From NCBI GenBank assembly GCA_903866275.1, contig CAIPMU010000018.1:110513-174512 (forward strand): a DNA stretch of 64,000 nt, in the 5' to 3' direction. Below the pieces are notes generated by a model. The model was given only the letters and a program-made list of their open reading frames with translations. It made no database searches and had not been told where the DNA came from. Position numbers and translations under genes: made by a program. Origin of the DNA: Vampirovibrio chlorellavorus (GTDB lineage: Bacteria; Cyanobacteriota; Vampirovibrionia; Vampirovibrionales; Vampirovibrionaceae). Numbering within the stretch: the first letter of the stretch is position 1; each line of letters starts with the position of its first letter. Positions 53,209-62,914 of this stretch are shown here, in pieces.

Positions 53209-55415
53209 GTGGCCTTCACCCGACTATCCGTGGCAATTTCTTCCAGCGGGAGGGTCAGCTTGCGTTTCCAGCAGGAGTATACCGGATCCGTGGTGCCGGG
53301 CAGGTTGATCTGGTCAATCTGCTGAAGCATGTCTTCAAACTGCACCATAAAGACCTTGGAACTGGTTTGCGACACCAGTTGATGAATGGCCGCACTCAGG
53401 GCGGGTGTCATCTCCGGTGCGGAAGCCGGATCGGTGCTGCTGCCTTCCGGCAACAGGCCGCGCTGCTCGAGCAGGCGTAAAATCGCAATGCGTTCCAGCA
53501 CCCGGTCATTGATCTGGCGTTCGCGCAGTTCCGGGGTGGGGTACAGATCCAGCTCGGTGCGAACGGTAATATCCCGCCCTTGCCAGAATCCGGTGAGGGT
53601 GGGCAAGTCGTGGGTGCTGACCGCCACAGCGGCCGTGTCCTGATAGTGATCGGGCCACTTGTAGCACTCGGCATGCTCTTTTTCAAAATAGAAGACTTTG
53701 TAGGAGTAAACGCCCCAACGGTTCATGCGATCCCGGATGACATCCGGCACTGTGCCCATGTCTTCGCCGATGACCATACACTGGTTGCGCTGGCTCTCCA
53801 GGGCCAGAATGCCGAACAGTTCATCCACGGAATAGTGAATGTAAGCCCCTTGGGAGGGCGGCAGGCCCGGCGGAATCCAGAACAGGCGCATCAGGCCCAT
53901 GACGTGATCGATGCGTAGCGCCCCGGCGTGTTTCATGTTCTGGCGCAAAATCTCGATGTAAGACTGGTAAGCTTCTTCCCGCATCTTTTCGGGAATCAGC
54001 GGCGGCAGGCCCCAATCCTGACCTTTCTGGTTGTACTCATCCGGCGGAGCGCCCACGGCGCTGGTTTGGGCAAACAGGTGCTGGTTGGCCCAGACGTCCG
54101 CGCCGCCCCGATCCACACCCACGGCCATATCCATGTAGAGGCCGATGCCCAGATTATCTTGCTGGCAACGCAAACCGGCCTTACGCAGTTGCAGGTCTGC
54201 TTGCCACTGCAGGTATTCAAAGAATCCCACATGCTCGCGGTTGGTTTGCAGGTATTCCCGTACTGCCGTGCTTTCTGGGTTTTTATAGGCCTCTGGCCAT
54301 GCAGGCCAGCCCCACACGGACGCATCTTCCTGATGGAAGTGCTCCTGGAGCGCATGAAACAGGGCGAAGCGCTCCAGCAAATGGCCATGTTCCTGCCGAT
54401 ATTCGTTGAAATCCTTGGCGCGCGAAGTCCCTTTGCTTAAATGGTTCTGGCAGAAGGATTGATACAGCAGTCGCAGTACATCCAGCTTACGACGGCCCAC
54501 TTCGTCATACTGCACATCCGCAGCCTGACGCAGGCGCTCCAGTGCCTCCTGAAAGGGGGGGCTGAGCACGAGTTGCTTGGCCTCCGCGGATTCGGTAAAG
54601 TCTTCGCTAGCTTCCGGATCGATGTATAGCACGTTGAAAAACATGCGGCTGGACGGCGAGTAAGGACTGCAATGCGACGGGTTGTGCGGGAAGAGGGAGT
54701 GCAGCGGGTTCAGGCCCACCATCGTGGCACCCTGATCCCGGCACCAGTCAATCAGGTTGACCAGATCGGTGAAATCACCCATGCCCCAGTTGCGTTTGGA
54801 GTGCACCGCATACAACTGCACGGCAGGACCCCAGACTTTGGAGAACTTGGGATCGGTATCCGGCTGTTGTTGCAGGATAGACGGCATGAAGCACCGGGTG
54901 GGGGTAATCACCAGCAGCATGGAGACGGTTTCGGGGGTGTCAGCGGTTTTGATAGCAAACTGGTGGTAGCCTTGCGGCAGGCCAGCTTCCAGACTCAGCA
55001 AGAATTTGCCGATGCTTTCCGGGTGTTGATCCACGGTGGCGTTGCCGACATGGTGCAGTGCCGAGGCCGTAAACTGGCCGTCGCGTTTTTGACCGTCTTC
55101 GGTGGTCAGCGTCCAGTGGAAGGTTTTGCCTTGAAGGCTTTCCGGCAAATGCACCGGAATGGAGAGCGTGTGTTCCTGATCGGACACCACCAGAACCGGT
55201 TCCAGCCAGCGGGCCACGGTGGCCAGCTGCAGGCCCTCCATCGCGGCAGCCACTTCGGCAGGGCTTTGGGAGGGCACTTCCATGGCCGACAACAGCGCCT
55301 GATACATTTCATCGGTGACGTGGTGGACGTTGCCCCAAATGTCTTTCCAGTCCGGCTGGATGCCATAGGCCTGCGCCAGTTGTTGCACGGTGTAAGCTTG
55401 CGTCATAGTTTCCAT
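53130..55415 (-). CDS. malQ: 4-alpha-glucanotransferase (amylomaltase)
   Basis: MalQ moves maltodextrin segments between chains and releases glucose, supplying long chains for TreY. The 761-residue GH77 protein has an N-terminal beta extension (1-170), then the catalytic barrel. Likely catalytic residues are the Asp of LRIDHVMGLMRLFW, the Glu of MVIGEDMGTVPD and the Asp of STHDLPTLTGFW. YAVHSKRNWGMGDFTDLVNL is typical. The chain ends GKKK-stop on the nine-A tract at 53133-53141, in the -1 relation to treY. It follows treZ by 12 bases in one operon. Confidence 0.95.
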   Translation of the reverse strand: METMTQAYTVQQLAQAYGIQPDWKDIWGNVHHVTDEMYQALLSAMEVPSQSPAEVAAAMEGLQLATVARWLEPVLVVSDQEHTLSIPVHLPESLQGKTFHWTLTTEDGQKRDGQFTASALHHVGNATVDQHPESIGKFLLSLEAGLPQGYHQFAIKTADTPETVSMLLVITPTRCFMPSILQQQPDTDPKFSKVWGPAVQLYAVHSKRNWGMGDFTDLVNLIDWCRDQGATMVGLNPLHSLFPHNPSHCSPYSPSSRMFFNVLYIDPEASEDFTESAEAKQLVLSPPFQEALERLRQAADVQYDEVGRRKLDVLRLLYQSFCQNHLSKGTSRAKDFNEYRQEHGHLLERFALFHALQEHFHQEDASVWGWPAWPEAYKNPESTAVREYLQTNREHVGFFEYLQWQADLQLRKAGLRCQQDNLGIGLYMDMAVGVDRGGADVWANQHLFAQTSAVGAPPDEYNQKGQDWGLPPLIPEKMREEAYQSYIEILRQNMKHAGALRIDHVMGLMRLFWIPPGLPPSQGAYIHYSVDELFGILALESQRNQCMVIGEDMGTVPDVIRDRMNRWGVYSYKVFYFEKEHAECYKWPDHYQDTAAVAVSTHDLPTLTGFWQGRDITVRTELDLYPTPELRERQINDRVLERIAILRLLEQRGLLPEGSSTDPASAPEMTPALSAAIHQLVSQTSSKVFMVQFEDMLQQIDQINLPGTTDPVYSCWKRKLTLPLEEIATDSRVKATCAGIAHERPLAHPHHPQADETGKKK
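53133..53141 (-). other. Nine-A slippery tract at the malQ-treY junction
   Basis: On the minus strand GGG-A9-TAA ends malQ. One added A, or a -1 ribosomal shift, continues directly into the treY frame as one long polypeptide. Runs of this length are known sites of transcriptional and ribosomal slippage, and also of sequencing error. Confidence 0.6.
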
Positions 55416-55427
55416 CGGTGAGTTCCT

Positions 55428-57431
55428 TTAACCAACCAGCCAAATTACCGACCAAGGCGGCATCTGCCCAGACTCCAAAAGCGTGGCGACCGCTTCTTCA
55501 CTTTGATAAAGCAAGTCATGTCGCCTGAAGTCCCTATTATCAAAAAGGCTCCCCGTCAAAGTCAATGGCTCAGGCCCCAAATTGGCGGCCAATTTCAAAG
55601 AGTGGCCATCCGGCAAGGCCCATTGTACCTCTATTCCATGCGCGCCAATCACTTTGTGACGTGCCTTTTCAGGCTGAATCACCATGCCGGGAAGGCGAGG
55701 GATAATATCGCGCCGCCGGATGCCTAGCAAACGCTGACACAAACTAACCCACGCCTGATGCTCGGGCTGGGTGCGCTGTTGCCAATCCAGCTGGCTGGCC
55801 AAAAAAGTGGAACGCGCCGAAGGATCCGGGATCTGCGCCAGTGCTTCAGGTTGCTGGAAGTCCGGGAAATCGGCGAATGTTTGCCGACGCCCTTCGGTCA
55901 CTGCGGAGGCTAAATCCGGGTTGAAATCGCAGAAAAACAGAAAGGGCTGGGTAGATTGCCATTCATCGCCCATAAACAGCATGGGAATACCGGGGGCCAA
56001 AAGCATGATTTCCCATAAAGCCTTGATGGATTGTGGGGATGCCAGTTGATTGATGCGTTGTCCGAAGGCTCGATTGCCAATCTGGTCATGGTTTTGCAAA
56101 AAGTGAATGAATGCAGTTCCCGACAGCCCGAGGGTAGACTCTCCTCTTGCCTGTCCCCGATAGATGGATGTCTCGCCCTGATAGGCAAAGCCCGCTGCCA
56201 GGCATCGTGCCAGATGTTCAATGGGCTTGACCGCAACGCTCTCACTGGGGGCGTAATCGCGATAATACCCGTCCGTTTCTTGGGTAAGCAACACATGGGC
56301 TGCATGATGGAAATCATCGTTCCATTGCGCGCAATAGCCGCCAGAGCGTTTAAGTGAGCCATTTTGAGTGTGACGCTGTAACCAACGGGCTTCGTTGTGG
56401 TCATTTTCCAGCATGAGGTGAATGTGGCGATCCGGAGGAAGTCCTGACTGGACACGTTCTGACAGCGCGTGCAAAAAATGTTGTGCGCCGGGATCGTGGA
56501 TGGCATGCACTGCATCCAGACGCAGGCCGTCAAAATGGTATTCCTCCAGCCAGAAGAGGGCATTGTGAATGAAAAATTCACGCACTTCGGGTGGGCCATC
56601 AAATCGGATTGCGCCCCCCCACGGCGTGTGCCGCGCTTCATCATAAAAAGATTGCGCGTAGGTGTGCAGGTAGTTTCCCTCCGGGCCAAAGTGGTTGTAA
56701 ACCACATCCAGAAAGACCATGAGCCCCTTGCGGTGCGCCGCGTCAATTAGGGATTTCAGGTCATCGGGAGTGCCATACTGGCTGTCGGGAGCAAAGAGTA
56801 ACACCCCATCGTAGCCCCAATTTCGCTCACCCGGAAAATCAGCGAGGGGCATCAATTCTATGGCGGTGATGCCCAGCGCCACAAGATCGTCCAGCTTGCT
56901 TTGCACCGCTTGGAATGTGCCTTCCGGCGTGAATGTGCCCACATGGAGTTCATAAATAATTGTCTCTGCCCAGGGTCGTCCCTGCCATTGGGTATCACTC
57001 CATCGATACGCCGCGGGATCAACGACCTGACTGGGTCCATGCACATCGAAGGGTTGATACCGTGAGGCCGGATCCGGAATACGCAGGCCATCCGGCAGTT
57101 CATACTGGTATAAACTACCCACCCGGGCCAACGCCGTAGAGAGGCTGAACCAGCCGTCATCGTCTCGTTGCATGGGCAGGGTCAAGTCCAGGTTTTCAAG
57201 TAAATTCAAATGTACTTGTGATGTTTTGGGTGCCCAAAGCCGAAACAGAACCTCATCGTGAGAGGCTGGGAAGGTTAAGGCCTCTCCTGCGGTTTGAGCG
57301 TGAAAAATACTTGCGCCGTAGGGCATGACATGCTCGTTACGCCTGATTGAAACATCGGTGGGCAAAGCATACTGAGCAGACGCTGATGGACTCGCCGGGT
57401 TTTTCTCAGTCGTGTGCTGCGTGCTGGTCAT
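55428..57431 (-). CDS. treZ: Maltooligosyltrehalose trehalohydrolase
   Basis: TreZ cuts trehalose from the end that TreY has made. The 667-residue GH13 protein has a leading beta domain (FRLWAPKTSQVHLNLL), then ETIIYELHVGTFTPEGTF, ELMPLADFPGERNWGYDG, VFLDVVYNHFGPEGNYL, the nucleophile Asp in GLRLDAVHAI, the acid Glu in LMLENDHNE and HDQIGNRAFGQ. These motifs separate it from glycogen branching enzyme. It is the first gene of treZ-malQ-treY. Met 34 (MPYGASIF) is an alternative start nearer the usual family N-terminus. Confidence 0.94.
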   Translation of the reverse strand: MTSTQHTTEKNPASPSASAQYALPTDVSIRRNEHVMPYGASIFHAQTAGEALTFPASHDEVLFRLWAPKTSQVHLNLLENLDLTLPMQRDDDGWFSLSTALARVGSLYQYELPDGLRIPDPASRYQPFDVHGPSQVVDPAAYRWSDTQWQGRPWAETIIYELHVGTFTPEGTFQAVQSKLDDLVALGITAIELMPLADFPGERNWGYDGVLLFAPDSQYGTPDDLKSLIDAAHRKGLMVFLDVVYNHFGPEGNYLHTYAQSFYDEARHTPWGGAIRFDGPPEVREFFIHNALFWLEEYHFDGLRLDAVHAIHDPGAQHFLHALSERVQSGLPPDRHIHLMLENDHNEARWLQRHTQNGSLKRSGGYCAQWNDDFHHAAHVLLTQETDGYYRDYAPSESVAVKPIEHLARCLAAGFAYQGETSIYRGQARGESTLGLSGTAFIHFLQNHDQIGNRAFGQRINQLASPQSIKALWEIMLLAPGIPMLFMGDEWQSTQPFLFFCDFNPDLASAVTEGRRQTFADFPDFQQPEALAQIPDPSARSTFLASQLDWQQRTQPEHQAWVSLCQRLLGIRRRDIIPRLPGMVIQPEKARHKVIGAHGIEVQWALPDGHSLKLAANLGPEPLTLTGSLFDNRDFRRHDLLYQSEEAVATLLESGQMPPWSVIWLVG

Positions 57432-57790
57432 ATTCTATGCCTCATTCAAAAATCAGTTTTTACTGGTAACAATTGAGTGATCGAAGAGAAAAAATACTTA
57501 TCCCCCGCTACTGAAACTGGTGCTGCATAGGCTTTTAAGACTGAGACAGTCTGTTCTGCCCTTGCAGCGATTGTCATAAACCTGGATTTCAGAGCGCACC
57601 TTGTATAACTCGAATCCAGTGTTGAAAAATTATAATATATTTTTTCAAACTATTGAAAAATGAGTCATCATGACGCTTCAAAGTGATTCGGTTATCAATA
57701 TTAGCAACCTTTAATAGGTTTTGGTAATAGGTTCTCGGTGACATGTGCTGGGGGGTATTATTTGTATCCAGCAATGCTGGATGTTGAATC

Positions 57791-57820
57791 CAAAAAAAAG
57801 AGCCGGAAAACCGGCTCAAT
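57791..57820 (-). terminator. Orphan minus-strand intrinsic terminator
   Basis: Read on the minus strand, GAGCCGG-TTTT-CCGGCTC is followed by eight T. The nearest minus-strand gene upstream (58450) stops 630 bases before it, so another transcript probably ends here. Confidence 0.8.
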
Positions 57821-57901
57821 AAGATCCCCAAAAGAAAATTTAGCGATGAATCGCACCGGGATATTGCTGAGCTTTCCCGGAATCGTGGTATTTTAAATAC
57901 C
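57791..57901 (-). ncRNA. Candidate small RNA ending at the orphan terminator
   Basis: On the minus strand, about 110 bases run from the palindrome GGTATTT-T-AAATACC (57887-57901) through a stem CCGGGA/TCCCGG to the terminator. No ORF with a start codon lies in it. No known RNA family was recognised, and the 5' end is a guess. Confidence 0.35.
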
Positions 57902-58449
57902 GTTTTTATAGCGTGAATCGGTTCAGTATTTTTTTGAATTGACCTATTTTTTCAGATCAATGTGATCAAGTGTTTTACATGGAACGCCTGCAAGACTGAC
58001 CGTAAAATTCGGCTTGATGGGCATGTGTTTTTTCTGATGTTACTTGACACCATGAATGGAATTTCCCTTTGTGCTGTCAGTGATAATTTTAAGGAGTGAT
58101 TTCATTTAAAACGTAGTATCAGGGAAACATCACAGTCTTCAAAACCGGCTTACTTACACCCCTATTGAAGTGTTTTTTGTCTTAATTGACAACTAGCCAA
58201 TTGTCTAGTCAATGTTACCCATGCAAAGAATGGGCGCTTGGTTATCCAATGCCTAACTGTTTTCAATCCTTGAAGTCAGTTTTAGTGGATTAACTGATAC
58301 CCTCACGGTTGAATCCAATTGAACAAACTTGCTTATTATCCTGTATGTCAGAAATAAGCATGACTTGCAGCAAGTTTATACAAGCACCTGACTAATACCC
58401 TGGACGGGCTGGGATGCTGCGCGATAAAAAATTAATTTTAATAAGCGAT

Positions 58450-59385
58450 TTATTGAGTTAAGGCCTGAAGTTGAGCGGTGATGTCCTCGATATTTTCCGG
58501 GAGCGTCTGGTGATTGTATATAAAACCAGCTTGGACAGGGCCATTTATTTTGGAATGTGTTAATAACTTGGCTATAGACTGGACGGGTACCAGGGTTTTT
58601 TCGATATAGGTTTGCAGTGATTTGGTTGAGGAAATGTCACACCCCAGGGCATACGCTGTATCTTCCAGTTGTTTTTTTTCAGACTTAGAGAAATGTAAGG
58701 CTTCAAAATCCGATTTTAGCGCTTTTTCACTGCTGAATAGGGCTTTCAGCCTGAATCTGGCGTCCTGAGCTTTCAGATGAAGCGTTGTCTTTGCCCCATT
58801 ATAAAGTTCAGAGACAATAACCATTGGGGCAGAAGGACCATAATAAAGCGACATGATCATGGGGAATGCGAGAAATCCCCGAGCAAAATTCAAGAGCGTA
58901 CTCACTGGATTCTGATTGGCTTGGTCAGTGTTTGCTTTTACCAGTTTGTCGTCATTCGGGCTAGCAGTCCAGACTTTACGAAGTTGATCAATGACCAGTC
59001 TTCCGTTGGGCGTATTTTTTTTGAGTGTGTATAAATTAAGCGTTTGTCCTGTTTTTTGCTCCTGGGCCAGGATGTGATTACCCACGAGAATGAGCTGCTT
59101 TAAGGTTTCTTTTGGGTTTTTGTTGGGAATTTCACCCATCAGGGGCTCCAGATCGGTCACAAGCTGATGAAGTGATGGGGCATCCATGGGGTTCCGGGTG
59201 ACCGCAAATGGATTCAGGACGGCCTGGGTTTTCAGGGTGAGTCTGTCACGTTGAGGTAATGAGCTCGTTCGATGGGCAACCCGCTGGCCTAAAAGGGTTT
59301 TTGCCGCTGGTTTAGCGATTTTGATCGTCTCTTGGCGTTTGTTGTGAGACCTTGTGGCGAATGAAGTGGGTGACAAGCTAACCAT
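58450..59385 (-). CDS. Hypothetical protein
   Basis: AGAGGT lies six bases before the ATG at 59385. The 311-residue product has a basic, Ser/Thr-rich first 60 residues, a helical middle (LHQLVTDLEPLMGEI, PKETLKQLILVGNHIL), one hydrophobic segment at about 168-192 (LLNFARGFLAFPMIMSLYYG), and a Lys/Ser-rich helical end. I do not recognise it. The plan (flexible basic head, single hydrophobic patch, helices) is like the 38061 and 39147 products, though the F-x-G motif is absent. Confidence 0.75.
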   Translation of the reverse strand: MVSLSPTSFATRSHNKRQETIKIAKPAAKTLLGQRVAHRTSSLPQRDRLTLKTQAVLNPFAVTRNPMDAPSLHQLVTDLEPLMGEIPNKNPKETLKQLILVGNHILAQEQKTGQTLNLYTLKKNTPNGRLVIDQLRKVWTASPNDDKLVKANTDQANQNPVSTLLNFARGFLAFPMIMSLYYGPSAPMVIVSELYNGAKTTLHLKAQDARFRLKALFSSEKALKSDFEALHFSKSEKKQLEDTAYALGCDISSTKSLQTYIEKTLVPVQSIAKLLTHSKINGPVQAGFIYNHQTLPENIEDITAQLQALTQ

Positions 59386-59479
59386 TAGAAACCTCTGAAA
59401 TCATGGAATTAGTCTGGGTAAACCTATGTATAAAAGTATATATAAAAAAGCGAAATATTTGCCCAACTATACAACAAAG

Positions 59480-59505
59480 ACTCCTGATTGAGAATGCTCA
59501 GGAGT
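59480..59505 (-). terminator. Probable terminator after the GT41 gene
   Basis: ACTCCTGA (59480-59487) pairs perfectly with TCAGGAGT (59498-59505). On the minus strand it is followed by CTTTGTTGT, a broken T run, about 40 bases after the stop at 59546. Confidence 0.5.
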
Positions 59506-59545
59506 GATGGCTTTATTCACAGAGTCATGGCGCCCGTGTCGGACT

Positions 59546-61504
59546 TTACAGGGTTTGTTGAGCGTCGTTTTTTGACAGGACACTCTTAAAAAAGGCTTCC
59601 AGTTCCTCGATCACCTGTGGATCTTCAAACAGAACGCTCTGATTTTCCATAATTTGCTGGCTGGCGGCTGAGCGCTGTTCCGGTTGTGTACCCCATTTAA
59701 ACGCCAATGCGATATACTCGTCGGTGGTTTGGGCGATGAATGTGGAGAGTCCCATTTTCTGATAGCAGCCTGCCGTCACCCGGCCACGCATGTAGGGTCC
59801 CGGGCAGGTGACCACCGGAACGCCTAACCCTAACGCTTCGTACGTGGTATTGCCGCCGCCAAAGTGCAATGGGTCAAGGATAACGGTGGCGCCCTGAAGC
59901 AGCGTCAGAAACTGCTGTCGTTCCAGCCGGGGTAAAAAGTGCACGCGAGAGAGAACATCCGGCATGGTTTTAGCCCACCGAGCCCGGAGTTGCTCATTCA
60001 CCGCTTCCGTGTAATGGCTGATCAGTACCAAGGCGCCCTGTGGGTCCTGTCTCAGGATGGCTGCCAGCACGGGATCAAAATCCGGGTGGAATTTGAACAG
60101 GGATTGAGGACAAACATAGAGATTGGCCGTTTCCGGAAGTCCAAAATCACTGCGATTCTGTTTTTCCGTCTGAAATGGGGGGCGATAGTAATACGTGGGC
60201 AGGGTATTGAGCAGGACCACCTTTTCGCTGTAGTGAGTCCGGGCGATCTCAGCTTCCTGCTCAACCAGATGACTGGAAATGAAATAATCTATGGTGGATA
60301 GACCCGAGGTTACCGGATGTCCCCAGGTGACGCACTGCACTGGCGCCAGGCGCAACCCTGCCAGACAGTAGGTCGTCACGTTCATGCCAATGTCGGCATA
60401 CAATAGAAGGTCTGGCTGGTGTTCCAAAATCTGGCGGGCAGCTGTTTCGATATTATCACTGGGCAATACCACGATACGATCGTTGGGGTGCTTCTTTTGC
60501 TGGGGCAAATAAGCGTGATCGTTGCCTACTGAAAACGTAATTATCTCAAAGTAATCTCGGGATAAGTGCTCGATGATCCCTTGCATAAAGCGGCCAACGG
60601 TGTGTTGTGGGCTCAGAAATCTTGAAATAATGCCAATGCGGGGCTTGCCCACTGGTTTTAGGTGCACTGGTGCCATGCTTGGCAGGAACTTCTGGAATAT
60701 TCGACCAATTTTTTCGGCCAGCACTCGGTCATTCAAGCCCTGATAGGCCAAATAGAATGAACTGCCGTGCAACGCCAGCTTTCGATTTTCCGGAAACTCC
60801 ATTTGTAAGAGGGTATCAATTTGTGCTGCCAGCGTATTTCGCCATGTTTGAACGTCCTCGACAGAGTCATAGAGAACGGGTAGAGACAGGGCTTTGCTAA
60901 TCAGAAGACTCGGATTGTCCGGTTGAAGCAGAAGCTGACGATCATGGATCTCGATGGCCTGTTCGGTCCTCCCCAGTTGACGGTATACCTGGGACAGGGC
61001 GATAAGCGTTTCAGGATGATTGGGCTGCATGCGCAGGATGTAGTCGTAACACTCCAGGGCTTTTTCAAAATGACGTATTTTTTTATAGAGTTGTCCCAGA
61101 TGAAATAGGTTGTCTACGTTATCATAGGGTGTTGGTGCTGCCTGCAGGGCCAGTGAAAATGCGTTCAGAGCTTCCGGGTAGTTGCACAGCCCGGTGAGGC
61201 AACGGCCTAGTGCCCCCAGGGCTTGCCAATGGTCGGGTTTCAGTGTGAGAGCCTGCATGTAAGTCTCGGCGGCCTGTGTCAGTTCTGCGGCCTGTTGGAA
61301 CAATTCTGCCCGTTGGAAGAGGGTTGTTGCGGTGTCAGTCTGTGTCGAGCTGTCGGGGGTAACGCTATGCGCCACTCTGGGAAGACTTGTTGGTCCAGAC
61401 TGGATAGGGTTAGATACCCCGTTTCCTGCAGAGACCGATGTTGCAGCATGTTCCTGCGCTGGCTTGCTATTCTGTTTTTTGGCCGCAGGGCTTTTGCGTT
61501 TCAT
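59546..61504 (-). CDS. TPR plus GT41 (O-GlcNAc transferase/SPINDLY-like) glycosyltransferase
   Basis: From ATG 61504 the protein has 652 residues (a TTG at 61606 is open but unsupported). Basic head at 1-20, TPRs at about 60-205 (HWQALGALGRCLTGLCNYPEA, VDNLFHLGQLYKKIRHFEKA), then a GT-B domain of the OGT/SPINDLY type with GIISRFLSPQHTVGRF, YADIGMNVTTY, APVQCVTWGHPVTSGL and the nucleotide site GGGNTTYEAL at 549-558. GT41 enzymes put single sugars on Ser/Thr of proteins in the cytoplasm; some bacterial members use other sugars or targets. It is divergent from a Tad pilin gene cluster, so pilins are possible targets. Confidence 0.9.
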   Translation of the reverse strand: MKRKSPAAKKQNSKPAQEHAATSVSAGNGVSNPIQSGPTSLPRVAHSVTPDSSTQTDTATTLFQRAELFQQAAELTQAAETYMQALTLKPDHWQALGALGRCLTGLCNYPEALNAFSLALQAAPTPYDNVDNLFHLGQLYKKIRHFEKALECYDYILRMQPNHPETLIALSQVYRQLGRTEQAIEIHDRQLLLQPDNPSLLISKALSLPVLYDSVEDVQTWRNTLAAQIDTLLQMEFPENRKLALHGSSFYLAYQGLNDRVLAEKIGRIFQKFLPSMAPVHLKPVGKPRIGIISRFLSPQHTVGRFMQGIIEHLSRDYFEIITFSVGNDHAYLPQQKKHPNDRIVVLPSDNIETAARQILEHQPDLLLYADIGMNVTTYCLAGLRLAPVQCVTWGHPVTSGLSTIDYFISSHLVEQEAEIARTHYSEKVVLLNTLPTYYYRPPFQTEKQNRSDFGLPETANLYVCPQSLFKFHPDFDPVLAAILRQDPQGALVLISHYTEAVNEQLRARWAKTMPDVLSRVHFLPRLERQQFLTLLQGATVILDPLHFGGGNTTYEALGLGVPVVTCPGPYMRGRVTAGCYQKMGLSTFIAQTTDEYIALAFKWGTQPEQRSAASQQIMENQSVLFEDPQVIEELEAFFKSVLSKNDAQQTL

Positions 61505-61890
61505 GAGGCTGGTTTCACTTTCAGTGGCGTGAATGGCGATGCGCTTTGCACGGTACCCTACTAGCAGTTGCGCGGAACCAAAGCGCTTCTCGGCACAATT
61601 TGACAAGCGTGTTCATTCTATTAAACTTTACGCCTGGTGTAAGAACCTGCTCTATCTGATGGAGCTGATTGTTTCAAAGCGTGGTTTTGTCGGAATATCG
61701 TCAACATTTATTAAGATTTTTGCTTTTTCAGCAATATTTTATTCAGTTTTTGTAGAAGTTGCCGATAACTAACCCAGGTTGATTCACACGCTCAGGACCG
61801 AACGGATTCATACCGGTTGTAAGCGACTGTTTCGTTATCGGTCATGGGTGTCCATCGGGTAACAGAACGACCTGAAAAGGAAACATTACA

Positions 61891-62301
61891 ATGGTATCCC
61901 AGCAATCTGACAAGTTATTTTTAATGCGAAAGCGTGCTTTGACCTCTCGATGCCGATTTTCCGGCAATGCATTGATGGAATATGTAGTGCCGGCTGTTGC
62001 CTTATTCTTGGCTTCTGGTCTAATTTTGACGTTTGCCGATATTTCCGGCCTGATGGGTTCCAGCTATATTTTAGCCACTGGGCATCCGCTCACCAGCTTA
62101 TCCGGAAATGCCCTGAAATCCAGTGGTTTGAATGAAGGCGCCTTTGGAGATATTGAAAATGGGTCAATGGGTGTGTATTATTTTGGGTCGCTTGATTCCG
62201 GCGGTGGTAATGCCAGTGGATATTTCTGGACTGGTCCAGTGACCCGCATTGGAAGTCGTGCCAGTTCTGGGGATCCGGATTATCTCTTCCCACCGACTTA
62301 A
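61891..62301 (+). CDS. Tad-type prepilin-like protein
   Basis: AAAGGAAA precedes the ATG. The 136-residue protein has a basic leader ending at G25, then NALME with Glu at +5 and the hydrophobic helix YVVPAVALFLASGLILTF, the class III prepilin pattern. The rest is Gly/Ser-rich (GSLDSGGGNASGYFW). It is the first of three successive Tad-like genes that run to the window edge. It could be the main pilin or a TadE-like minor pilin; the length favours a minor or special pilin. Confidence 0.82.
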   Translation: MVSQQSDKLFLMRKRALTSRCRFSGNALMEYVVPAVALFLASGLILTFADISGLMGSSYILATGHPLTSLSGNALKSSGLNEGAFGDIENGSMGVYYFGSLDSGGGNASGYFWTGPVTRIGSRASSGDPDYLFPPT

Positions 62302-62346
62302 AAAACGAAGTTTGTTTGTTTGTTGTTTGAAATGAGCCAGGAATTG

Positions 62347-62883
62347 ATGATGAGCCTTCATTATTCAGCCATAAATATTCGGAGAGCCTGTTTCAGCGTT
62401 TCGGGCTCCCGGCGTAATCTGGTTGCTCCATGTGGCCAGTCCCTGATGGAGTTTGTGCTGGTCCTGATATTCCTGACGCTCGTCCTGACTGGAGGGTTTA
62501 CCTTTGGACTCGGGACTTTTCAGGCGCAACAAGCTTCGGATGGCGTTGCCCTGCCCACCTCATACAAAATGGATATGGCTAACATGCCTACTAATGTTGG
62601 CACTGGTATTTTATTGGGATACGCCAACGGCGGTGGCAATGGTGCCGTACTCGATAATATTCAAATATCCCCTGTTACCCCTGATATTTCGTTGCTCTTG
62701 GGGCAAAAATCCATTGCGCCCGTGGTGAATTTTATTCCGGGGTTTACTATCCATACGGCCCAGGTGATGAATCAGGCCCTGCTGATGCCTACTGCCACAG
62801 GTGGCGCACATGCCAGTCCAATCAGTACACCGCCGCTCCCGGGTGGGATCCCAACCCCCTTACCCGTATTGCCCCTACCGTAA
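62347..62883 (+). CDS. TadE-like minor pilin
   Basis: From ATG 62347 (the adjacent ATG 62350 is equally possible; AGGA upstream) the protein has 178 residues. The leader ends at G30, followed by QSLME with Glu at +5 and the helix FVLVLIFLTLVLTGGF, as in TadE/TadF pseudopilins. The mature part has a Met/Asn/Gly-rich region and a Pro-rich end (PPLPGGIPTPLPVLPLP), again proline-rich like the 41713 product. It lies 45 bases after the first pilin gene. Confidence 0.82.
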   Translation: MMSLHYSAINIRRACFSVSGSRRNLVAPCGQSLMEFVLVLIFLTLVLTGGFTFGLGTFQAQQASDGVALPTSYKMDMANMPTNVGTGILLGYANGGGNGAVLDNIQISPVTPDISLLLGQKSIAPVVNFIPGFTIHTAQVMNQALLMPTATGGAHASPISTPPLPGGIPTPLPVLPLP

Positions 62884-62914
62884 CTGGTTGAACCATTTCA
62901 GGAGTGTTCTTACA

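Larger units (their letters stand above)
57432..58449. other. Long spacer, about 1 kb, mostly unexplained
   Basis: Apart from the orphan terminator and the small-RNA candidate, I find no supported gene. An 80-codon frame at 57589-57831 (-) runs through the terminator and is rejected. The region is more A/T-rich than the flanking operon. The treZ promoter should lie close to 57432. Confidence 0.45.

Noticed and set aside
57589..57831. 80-codon minus-strand frame
   Set aside because: Its 5' part contains a strong intrinsic terminator, and no ribosome site or family resemblance supports it.
57840..57905. Protein-like ending DSGKAQQYPGAIHR on the minus strand before the orphan terminator
   Set aside because: The frame has no start codon before an upstream stop about 21 codons away; kept only as part of the small-RNA candidate.
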